DNA of 64,000 nt from Hyphomicrobiaceae bacterium. Lineage in GTDB: Bacteria > Pseudomonadota > Alphaproteobacteria > Rhizobiales > Hyphomicrobiaceae. The stretch lies in assembly GCA_023384095.1 (NCBI GenBank), contig JAHDXT010000014.1, positions 1-64,000 on the forward strand, given 5' to 3'. The position numbers and the translations under genes are program-made. This document shows positions 1 through 8,813 of this stretch, one piece after another. The notes under the pieces were generated by a model. The model did no database searches and was not told where the DNA came from. It saw only the letters and a program-made list of their open reading frames with translations. Numbering within the stretch: position 1 is the first letter of the stretch; each line of letters opens with the position of its first letter.

Positions 1-1
1 C

Positions 2-76
2 TGGTGCCGGCAGAGGGACTTGAACCCCCGACCTACCGCTTACAAGGCGGTTGCTCTACCGCTGAGCTATGCCGGC
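2..76 (-). tRNA. tRNA-Thr (anticodon TGT)
   Basis: The reverse complement folds as a full cloverleaf. The 7-bp acceptor stem is GCCGGCA/TGCCGGC, the D arm is GCTC...GAGC, the anticodon stem is ACCGC/GCGGT around the loop CTTGTAA, and the T arm is GGGGG/CCCTC with TTCAAGT. Loop positions 34-36 read TGT, which decodes ACA threonine codons. The 3' CCA is encoded in the DNA. Confidence 0.95.
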
Positions 77-273
77 CTCAGCTTCTCCTGCGGTCAGCGC
101 GCTTATAGCCTCTGACCGCCCGTCTGGCCAGACGTCGGCTGGCCGTGGACCTGGGGCTTTGAGGCTTCGTAAAGCTTACCAGCCGAACATGGGGGACACC
201 GCTCCTCTCTACACGTACAACGTGATTCATTCTCAACGCAGGCGTTCGCCGAGACCAGGCGAGGAGGTCGAGT

Positions 274-678
274 ATGCGTTCGAAGCACCTGTGGGCCGGC
301 CTGGCGATCGCCGTGGCCTTCGGCCTGATCACGGCACAACCGTCGCAAGCGGGCGACCTCGGCTACCGCGCCTGGGAACGGGGCAACGATTATCGCCCCG
401 CCTATTTCCCTGCGTATCCGGGGAAGGCCTACCGGCATCATCGGCCGGTCGTCGCCGGCTACTTCGTCACCGACCCTTACGCCTACCGCTATGAGCCGCG
501 CGGCTATTATCCCTACTATGACGCCGGCTACTGGCGCCCCCTCTGCGGCGCCCGCGTGGTCTGCGTGCCGAGACCCTTCCAGCCGCCCTACTGGAAGGCC
601 TGGGGCTATCCCAAGCCGGGGCTGCACCGATCTTTCCACCGCGTCTACCACGGCCGCATCCGGCCCTGGCACTGGTGA
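274..678 (+). CDS. Small secreted Tyr/Pro-rich protein, unknown function
   Basis: This gene encodes a 134-residue protein with an N-terminal signal peptide: charged start, hydrophobic stretch LAIAVAFGLI, and a likely cleavage after PSQAG near residue 27. The mature part is rich in Tyr, Pro, Arg and His (for example YRYEPRGYYPYYDAGYW) and has a few Cys residues near residue 90-97. No enzyme motif is visible. A good ribosome binding site (GAGGAGG, 273 upstream side) precedes ATG 274. It stands alone, with tRNA-Thr on one side and the biotin carrier gene convergent on the other. Such proteins are common in Hyphomicrobiales, and a periplasmic or surface role is only an inference. Confidence 0.75.
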   Translation: MRSKHLWAGLAIAVAFGLITAQPSQAGDLGYRAWERGNDYRPAYFPAYPGKAYRHHRPVVAGYFVTDPYAYRYEPRGYYPYYDAGYWRPLCGARVVCVPRPFQPPYWKAWGYPKPGLHRSFHRVYHGRIRPWHW

Positions 679-709
679 CCTCGAGGCCCAAGCGAAGGCT
701 TGTGGCCTC

Positions 710-1195
710 TCAGTCGGGCCGGATCACCAGCAGGAGTTGGCCGAACTCGACCAGAGCGCCGTCTTCGGCGGCGATCTGCTCGATGGTGCCGGCATCGGGC
801 GTGGCTATCGTGGTGAAGAGCTTCATCACCTCGATCAGGCATAACGGATCGCCTTTCGCGACCCGCTGGCCCACTTCGACGAACGGCGCGGCCTTGGGCG
901 AGGGCCGCCGGTAGAATGTGCCGATCATCGGCGCGGTTACCTGGCACGACCCCTGCTTGGGCGGCGCGGCTGCCGTGCCGGCGAGAACCGGGTCGACCGA
1001 TCGAGCCGGCGGTTGCGGCGGCGAGGCGGCATCGGCTGGCGACGGCGCCGCCGGCCGCCGGGTGCTGGCGGCGCCGCCTGTCGCGCCCCTGCGCACCACG
1101 AGCCGCAGGCCGTCCACGTCGAGGACCACCTCCTCGCAGGCCGAAGCGTCGATGATCCTGAGGATCTCGGCGACGTCCTTATAGCTCACCGGCAT
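710..1195 (-). CDS. Biotin carboxyl carrier protein (AccB-like)
   Basis: This 161-residue protein has the AccB layout. The N-terminal part is conserved (YKDVAEILRIIDASACEE), an Ala/Pro-rich linker spans about residues 45-80, and the C-terminal biotinyl/lipoyl domain starts at TAPMIGTFYRRP. The biotin attachment site reads EVMKL, with Lys125 as the biotinyl lysine; this is an accepted variant of the canonical EAMKM. ATG 1195 was chosen because the homologous region begins right after it; a GTG at 1225 would add ten residues. It is divergent from a transcarboxylase gene that lacks its own biotin domain, so this protein probably carries the carboxybiotin for that enzyme. A biotin carboxylase subunit is not in the window. 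It could also be a paralogue serving acetyl-CoA carboxylase. Confidence 0.88.
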   Translation of the reverse strand: MPVSYKDVAEILRIIDASACEEVVLDVDGLRLVVRRGATGGAASTRRPAAPSPADAASPPQPPARSVDPVLAGTAAAPPKQGSCQVTAPMIGTFYRRPSPKAAPFVEVGQRVAKGDPLCLIEVMKLFTTIATPDAGTIEQIAAEDGALVEFGQLLLVIRPD

Positions 1196-1330
1196 TGTCG
1201 AGCCTGATCCGATCGCACCCGGCACCCGGCCCGGGCGATGCTTGACACGAACACGACGAGATCCGCACTATGCCGCTCTCGAATTTTGAAATCAATCGTC
1301 TTGCATGTCGAGACGATTGATGCCGGGAGC

Positions 1331-2821
1331 ATGCCGGTGGCAAAGACCACGCAAGCGGGTTCGGAGCAACGCGCCGGAGGTCGGCAAATCCGTCTCGTCG
1401 ACGTGACCTTGCGCGATGCGCATCAGTGCCTGTGGGCCACCCGCATGACGACGGCGATGATGCGCGAGGTCGCGCCGCTGCTGGACGATGCGGGTTTCGA
1501 GGCCATCGACCTCGTCGGCGGCGCGGTGTTCGACGTGTGCGTGCGCTATCTGCGCGAGGACCCCTGGGAGCGCATGCGCATCCTCTCGCAGTGGGTGACG
1601 AAAACGCCGCTCATCGTCCACACGCGCGGGCAGAGCCTGTTCACGTTCGAATTCTTCGCCGACGACGTGGTCGCACTGGCGGCAGAGCGTTTCGCCGCCA
1701 ACGGCATGCGCTACCACACGCCCTACGACGCGCTGAACGACATCCGCAACCTGGTGATTCCGATCCGCGAGGCCAAACGCCACGGGCTGCACGTGGTCCC
1801 CGGCCTCGTCTACACGCACAGCCCCGTGCACACCGACGCCTATTACGTGCGCAAGGCCCGCGAGCTGGCCGGCCTCGGCGTCGACGGCGTGTTCCTCAAA
1901 GACCCGAGCGGGCTGCTGCTGCCGGAGCGTGTCGCGACCCTGGTGCCGGCGCTCAAGGCGGCGCTCGGCAGCCTGCCCCTGCAGCTCCACATGCACTGCC
2001 TCTCCGGGCTGGCGCCCTACACCGCGCTGCAGGCCGTCGACGCGGGGGTGGATGTCGTCCACACCGCGACCTCGACGCTCGCCAACGGCGCCTCCCACCC
2101 GCCGACGGAGCTGTTCGCCCGCAACTGCCGCCGTCGGGGCCACGAGGTGGGGATCGACCTGTCGCCGGTCGAGGCCGCAGCAGAGCGGCTTTCCTACATC
2201 GCGGAGCGGGAGGAGAAACCGCGCGGTCAGCCGCTCGAGTTCGACGAGTTCCATTATCACCATCAGATCCCCGGCGGCATGGTGTCGAACCTCGCGGTCC
2301 AGCTCGCGACCGTCGGCCTGGCGGGTCGCCTCGAGGAGGTCATGGAGGAGGCCGGGCACGTGCGCGCCGACCTCGGCTACCCGATCGTGGTGAGCCCGTT
2401 CGCGCAGTACATCGTCACGCAGGCCGTGCTCAACGTGATGGGCCGCACGCGGGGCAAGCCGCGCTACGAGACGGTGCCGGACGAGGTCCGGCTCTACATC
2501 CGGGGCGGCTACGGCGAGATCGCGGGCAGGATCGACCCGAGCCTCTACGACCGCATCGCGCGCGGCGCTGAGCCCGTCAAGGAGCGGCCCGGCGCTCTCG
2601 TCCCGCCGGCCATAGAGCGCATCCGCGCCGCGCGAGGGCCGTTCCATTCGGACGACGACCTGCTGCTCGCCGCGTTCTACGACGACGCGCAATACGAGGC
2701 GCTGAAGGCGGCCGGCCCGATCAGGACCGAGTATCCCCTGGCGCGCACGCCGCTCATCACCCTCGTGAAGGAGCTGTCGCAGCGCCCGTCCATTCGCGGC
2801 TTCGAGCTGCAGATCGGCTGA
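1331..2821 (+). CDS. Carboxyltransferase subunit, PycB/OadA type
   Basis: The protein (about 496 residues) is an HMGL-like TIM barrel followed by the conserved carboxylase domain of pyruvate carboxylase and oxaloacetate decarboxylase. It starts with the family motif DVTLRDAHQ (residues 24-32). It has the lysine of GVFLKDPSG (Lys190, the position carboxylated in this family) and the metal-binding pair HMH (His220 and His222). The usual C-terminal biotin domain is missing, which fits the separate carrier gene on the opposite strand. The family moves CO2 between carboxybiotin and a keto acid such as pyruvate or oxaloacetate; the substrate here is not provable. ATG 1238 in frame would add 31 non-conserved residues, so the start is uncertain. 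Confidence 0.85.
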   Translation: MPVAKTTQAGSEQRAGGRQIRLVDVTLRDAHQCLWATRMTTAMMREVAPLLDDAGFEAIDLVGGAVFDVCVRYLREDPWERMRILSQWVTKTPLIVHTRGQSLFTFEFFADDVVALAAERFAANGMRYHTPYDALNDIRNLVIPIREAKRHGLHVVPGLVYTHSPVHTDAYYVRKARELAGLGVDGVFLKDPSGLLLPERVATLVPALKAALGSLPLQLHMHCLSGLAPYTALQAVDAGVDVVHTATSTLANGASHPPTELFARNCRRRGHEVGIDLSPVEAAAERLSYIAEREEKPRGQPLEFDEFHYHHQIPGGMVSNLAVQLATVGLAGRLEEVMEEAGHVRADLGYPIVVSPFAQYIVTQAVLNVMGRTRGKPRYETVPDEVRLYIRGGYGEIAGRIDPSLYDRIARGAEPVKERPGALVPPAIERIRAARGPFHSDDDLLLAAFYDDAQYEALKAAGPIRTEYPLARTPLITLVKELSQRPSIRGFELQIG

Positions 2822-2894
2822 CCCGCGCGGGGAAGCGGAACCTCGGGACCGGGGAATGGTTGCCGGGAGAGGCGCTGCGCACCGGAGACTTCCA

Positions 2895-3206
2895 TTGCGC
2901 TCCAAATCAACTGCAGCCCAGCTCAGGCGCGACATCGATCTCGGCCTGACCGGCGACAAGGTTGCGGTGGAAGATCCGGCTGCGGCGCCGCTCGGCACCG
3001 ACGACGAGGCGGCAGGAACCCCGCCCGACCCCGAGATGATGGCTCAGGTGCGCGAGCGGGAGCTGAAGACCGGCGACCGCGTCCGCCGCGCCAGCCGCAA
3101 CCGCGATTCCAGCATCAGCGGAGCCATCCCGTGGCTGCTCATCGCCGCCTTCCTGCTGTCGCTGCTCGCTTTCGTCTGGCTCGGGGTCCAGTACATCGAG
3201 GTCTGA
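2895..3206 (+). CDS. Small protein with C-terminal membrane anchor
   Basis: From a TTG start at 2895, with CCGGAG eight bases upstream, this encodes about 103 residues. The N-terminal part is polar and acidic (residues 1-75). The C-terminus has one hydrophobic segment, IPWLLIAAFLLSLLAFVWLG, ending in a short tail QYIEV. This suggests a tail-anchored inner-membrane protein facing the cytoplasm. An in-frame ATG at 2856 exists, but it has no ribosome binding site and reads through low-complexity sequence. It lies 73 bases after the transcarboxylase gene on the same strand. No family was recognised. Confidence 0.65.
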   Translation: MRSKSTAAQLRRDIDLGLTGDKVAVEDPAAAPLGTDDEAAGTPPDPEMMAQVRERELKTGDRVRRASRNRDSSISGAIPWLLIAAFLLSLLAFVWLGVQYIEV

Positions 3207-3225
3207 TCGATGTCCCAGGCGCATC

Positions 3226-3651
3226 TCATGCGGCGTCCATGAGCTCGCGGGTGACGATGTAGGTGCCGACGTCACCCGCATCGAGCAGGGCCGTCAGGGC
3301 GCGGGTGAACCGCTGCGGGTTGAAGCCCCACTTGAGGTTGAGCCTGAGCTGGGCCGCCGTCTGCAACGCCGGCGCAATGACCTCGTGGCCGCGCTCCAGC
3401 ATCAGCTCCCTGAGCCTCCGGCTGGCGAACACGTCGACGAGTGCGCGGAAGCGCATCAGCGCCGCCAGCTCGCGGGAGGGCTCCTTGCCGAGCCGCTGGC
3501 GCAGGCTTGCCTCGACGAGCGCCGCATCCTCCGGCGTCATGCCGCGCAGCAGCACGAGGCCGCGGCTTTCCGCGATCAGCCGGCGCATGGGCGCAGCGAT
3601 GTTCTCGGCGGCGACGGCGGGGACATCGCTCGGGTCCCAGGTGATGGCCAT
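3226..3651 (-). CDS. Conserved hypothetical protein, helical, 141 aa
   Basis: The protein begins MAITWDPSD and is predicted to be mostly helical, with Arg/Leu/Ala-rich helices such as RALVDVFASRRLRELMLERG. It ends in GTYIVTRELMDAA. ATG 3651 is preceded by AAGGGAG at good spacing. The reading frame stays open upstream, but that extension is not protein-like. The gene lies just after a small cold-shock-like gene (3675-3905) on the same strand, 23 bases apart, so the two are probably cotranscribed. No catalytic motif is visible and no function is assigned. Confidence 0.7.
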   Translation of the reverse strand: MAITWDPSDVPAVAAENIAAPMRRLIAESRGLVLLRGMTPEDAALVEASLRQRLGKEPSRELAALMRFRALVDVFASRRLRELMLERGHEVIAPALQTAAQLRLNLKWGFNPQRFTRALTALLDAGDVGTYIVTRELMDAA

Positions 3652-3674
3652 GGCAGTCACTCCCTTGCGAGGCG

Positions 3675-3905
3675 TCAGTTGACTCTGGTGCTGCGAATGG
3701 GACCGAAGGCGGTCCAGGGCGAGCCGGCGAGAACGATGATCCGCTTCGGGCGGCGCTCCGACAGCACGAAGTTGACGCCGTGGCCGACCAGGTCCTGCTC
3801 GCCGTTCATCAGCTCGGCGCTGGCGAAGCGGTACTTGCGTCCGTCCTCGGCGCGGATGACTCCGGTTCCGAACTCTTCGCGGAATTTGGTGATCTGTCCG
3901 TACAT
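3675..3905 (-). CDS. Small cold-shock-like (OB-fold) protein
   Basis: This 76-residue protein starts MYGQITKFREEFGTGVIRAEDGRKYRF. The pattern of a G-x-I-x-x-F strand, then GTGVI, then a YRF strand resembles the first half of cold-shock domain proteins (G-x-V-K-W-F ... G-F-G-F-I). The classical RNP1/RNP2 aromatic set is incomplete. The C-terminus is basic with a hydrophobic strand (PKRIIVL). A TGGAGA ribosome binding site precedes ATG 3905. It is probably the first gene of a pair with the 141-aa protein. Nucleic-acid binding is inferred from the fold resemblance only. Confidence 0.65.
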   Translation of the reverse strand: MYGQITKFREEFGTGVIRAEDGRKYRFASAELMNGEQDLVGHGVNFVLSERRPKRIIVLAGSPWTAFGPIRSTRVN

Positions 3906-4074
3906 GATCGTCTCCAGTGTTCTCTTTGATCTCGGGGCCACTGCCGGTCGAGGTGCGTGGCTGATGTGAGAGGAGAATGCTGGAAATGCGCGGCGCGCGC
4001 TGTTCCCGGCGGCACAAAGGACCGCGGTTCTACGGAGCTCCCCGGTTTCTCGACGAACCGGCGGGGAGCTGGCG

Positions 4075-4211
4075 GGGTCAGCCGCTGACCGGCTTTGCCG
4101 ACCCTCGATGACGAAACGATTCCCACTGCATACCCACACCGTCATTCCCGCGGAGGCGGGAATCCACGACACGCCGCAGATCAGGTGTGGAGAGTTGCGT
4201 GGATGGCCGCC
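4075..4211. repeat. Dispersed repeat, two adjoining modules
   Basis: Bases 4075-4145 match 52633-52704 in direct orientation with only a few differences; the shared core is GACCCTCGATGACGAAACG. Bases 4132-4211 match the reverse complement of 56882-56961 with one mismatch in 80 bases. The second module contains an inverted repeat, ATTCCCGC...GCGGGAAT, and a GGCCGCC..GGCGGCC-type end. The whole gap 3906-4321 holds no convincing gene. Confidence 0.85.
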
Positions 4212-4275
4212 TTCGCGGCCATGACGGAAGGAAGGGCAAAGGGGACCAGGCGGAACGCTGGCGTCGACGCTGATC

Positions 4276-4316
4276 GGGGGTCTGACCCCTTCAGTTTCAT
4301 TTCAGACCCCGTCTGA
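4276..4316. repeat. GTCAGACC-type palindromic repeat
   Basis: This is an imperfect palindrome built on GGGGTCTGACCCC followed by TTCAGACCCC. Related copies are at 39609-39637, 47397-47422 and 52591-52640. It sits just beyond the stop codon of the convergent FAD oxidoreductase gene and could act as a transcription end, but it has no clear T-run. Confidence 0.65.
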
Positions 4317-4321
4317 GTCCT

Positions 4322-5932
4322 CTAGCCCCACCGCAGCCAGCCGCGCAGATCGCGGGCGATCTCGCGGGCCGCGTTGCGGCCGGGCACGCCGGTGACGCCG
4401 CCGCCCGGATGCGCGCCCGAGCCGCAAAGATAGAGGCCCGGCACCGGCATCCGGTAGTCGGCATGACCCAGCACGGGGCGCGTGGAGAAGAGCTGGTCGA
4501 GCGAGAGCTGCCCGTGGAAGATGTCGCCGTCGACCATCCCGAACCGCCGTTCGATGTCCAGTGGCGACAGCACCTGCCGGGCGATGACGCTGGCCCCGAA
4601 GCTCGGCGCGTGCCTGCTCACCGTCTCGATCACCAGGTCGGCGAACTCGTGCCGGGCGTCGTCCCAGCTACGGCCGTCGGGCAATTGCGGCGCGACGTGT
4701 TGCACGAACAGGCTCGCGACATGGCGGCCGGGCGGCGCCAGCACCGGCTCGAGGGTGGTCGGGATCAGCATTTCGACGACGGGCTCCCGCGACCAGCCAC
4801 GCTGCCGCGCGTCGAGGTAGGCGCGCTCCAGATACGAGACGGTCGGGCCGATGATGATGCCCGCGCCGTGGTGCGGCTGCGGCTCCTTGCCCGGCCGGCA
4901 GAGGAAATCCGGCAGCTCGGAAAGCGCGACATTCATGCGGAACGTCCCGGAGCCGGACTTCAAACCGGTGAAGCGCGCCCGCAGTCCGGACGCAACCGCC
5001 GCCGCCGGCACGAGATCGCGGAACAGCAGCTTCGGCGGCACATTGGCGGCCACCGCTCGCGCCCGGATCTCCTCGCCGGACTCGAGGACGACGCCGGTGA
5101 CGCGGCCCTCGGCCGTCGTCACCTCGGCAACGGCGGCATTGGTTCGGATAAGGACGCCGCGCGCCTGCGCTGCCGCGGACATGGCCTGCGCAATGGCGCC
5201 CATGCCGCCAACGGCATGGCCCCAGACACCCGGCTTGCCGTTTACCTCGCCGAAGCAATGATGCAGCAGCACGTAGGCCGTGCCGGGCGTGAAAGGCGAG
5301 GCGTAGGCTCCGACGATGCCGTCGAAGGCGAACGCACCCTGTATCACCTCGCTCTCGAACCAGGAGGCGAGATAGTCGGCGGCGCTCTTCGTGAAGAGAT
5401 CGACGAGCAGCCGCTGGTCCTCGAGCGACAGCCCGAGCAGGCGCCGGCCGACGGCTGCCGCCTTGATCAGCTCGACGATGCCGCCGCCGGCGTTGGGCGG
5501 CGTCCGCAGAACGAGATCGCGCAGCACCGCAGCGGCCCGCTCCAGCGCAGCGTCGTAGTCGGGCAGCCGCTCCGCGTCGCGCGTCGAGAAGGCCGCGACA
5601 GCCCGCTGCCGGCCGGCGAGCCCATAGGGCATCAGGAGGCCGCGTTCGGCATCGACGGGCCAGAAGTTGGCGGCCGGGCGCTCGAGGATCCTGAGCCCGT
5701 GCCTCGCCAGGTCGAGGTCGGCGATCACCTGCGGATTGAGCAGGCTCACCGTGTAGGAGGCCACCGAGTTGCGGTAGCCCGGATGGAACTCCTCCGTCAC
5801 GGCCGCGCCGCCCACAACGGCGTTCTTTTCGAGCACGACCACGCCGAGCCCGGCCGCCGCGAGGTAGGCCGCGCAGGTGAGCCCGTTGTGGCCGCCGCCG
5901 ATGATGGCGACGTCGTAGTGGGTTCGGGTCAT
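4322..5932 (-). CDS. FAD-dependent oxidoreductase, phytoene-desaturase-like
   Basis: This 536-residue protein starts with the Rossmann FAD motif DVAIIGGGHNGLTCAAYLA (residues 6-24), followed by the acidic ribose-binding strand end VVVLEK. The C-terminus has the CrtI/PYROXD2-type signature GLYLCGSGAHPGGGVTG, which closes around the flavin. Length and order fit the NAD(P)/FAD-dependent phytoene dehydrogenase-related family. There are no carotenoid genes nearby, so a carotenoid substrate is not supported. It is divergent from a 2-hydroxyacid dehydrogenase gene with a 114-base gap. ATG 5932 begins exactly at the flavin-binding strand; upstream in-frame sequence is not conserved-looking. Confidence 0.88.
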   Translation of the reverse strand: MTRTHYDVAIIGGGHNGLTCAAYLAAAGLGVVVLEKNAVVGGAAVTEEFHPGYRNSVASYTVSLLNPQVIADLDLARHGLRILERPAANFWPVDAERGLLMPYGLAGRQRAVAAFSTRDAERLPDYDAALERAAAVLRDLVLRTPPNAGGGIVELIKAAAVGRRLLGLSLEDQRLLVDLFTKSAADYLASWFESEVIQGAFAFDGIVGAYASPFTPGTAYVLLHHCFGEVNGKPGVWGHAVGGMGAIAQAMSAAAQARGVLIRTNAAVAEVTTAEGRVTGVVLESGEEIRARAVAANVPPKLLFRDLVPAAAVASGLRARFTGLKSGSGTFRMNVALSELPDFLCRPGKEPQPHHGAGIIIGPTVSYLERAYLDARQRGWSREPVVEMLIPTTLEPVLAPPGRHVASLFVQHVAPQLPDGRSWDDARHEFADLVIETVSRHAPSFGASVIARQVLSPLDIERRFGMVDGDIFHGQLSLDQLFSTRPVLGHADYRMPVPGLYLCGSGAHPGGGVTGVPGRNAAREIARDLRGWLRWG

Positions 5933-6046
5933 GATCGTGCTTGTCCCGCGATCGGCCGGGCTTGTCCATGCGGCGCCATTGTTGAAGTGGCTGCGGCCAA
6001 GTGATACGACCCCGCAGAAACGACGTACCCGCTGGAGACGCGCGCG

Positions 6047-8352
<2,306 letters not shown>

Positions 8353-8541
8353 CGGCCTGTTGGCTGGTTTGAGCAGGTATGGGGCTTGCGCCACAGGCTG
8401 TCTGCAAAGTGCAGAATTCCGCCAATGATTCGTGGTACCCCCTGCCCCGACGGACTAGAATTCGGTCCGCCGGAGCCGGTTGAGGCGTGTCAAGGCACGC
8501 TCGGCTTTTCGATGTCCGCGGGACAAGACGCGCAGGTGGAG

Positions 8542-8739
8542 ATGGGCAGAGTTTACGTGCTGGGCATCCTTGTGGTTGCAGCCTTCGCTGTAGCCGGCTG
8601 TGGTGTGCGCGGCTCTCTCGACGCCCCGCCGAGCACCAAGGCCGATTCGACGGCACACGCCGACTCTGGCCGGGGCAAGCCGGAGGGCGCGGCTCCGAAG
8701 CCGCACCAGGGCTTCATTCTGGACGGGCTGTTGCGGTGA
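8542..8739 (+). CDS. lptM: Small outer-membrane lipoprotein, LptM/YifL-like
   Basis: This 65-residue protein has a type II signal peptide: MGRVYVLGILVVAAFAVAGC, with lipobox AVAGC and acylated Cys20. The first mature residues, CGVRGSLDAPP, match the CGxxGxLxxPP pattern of LptM-type proteins, which help the LPS translocon LptD mature. The rest is short, polar and ends HQGFILDGLLR. ATG 8542 follows AGGTGGAG. The LptM assignment rests on the short N-terminal motif and size, so it is probable rather than certain. Confidence 0.7.
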   Translation: MGRVYVLGILVVAAFAVAGCGVRGSLDAPPSTKADSTAHADSGRGKPEGAAPKPHQGFILDGLLR

Positions 8740-8813
8740 ATGCGAGGGGCCGCGGCCCCGGAGCGTTGCCTGGAACGGGTCCACGCAGGCGACACGCGCG
8801 ACAGCCGCGGCGA

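Noticed and set aside
1292-2998. 568-residue open frame on the minus strand
   Set aside because: It is antisense to the transcarboxylase gene, which has clear family motifs; the minus-strand translation has none.
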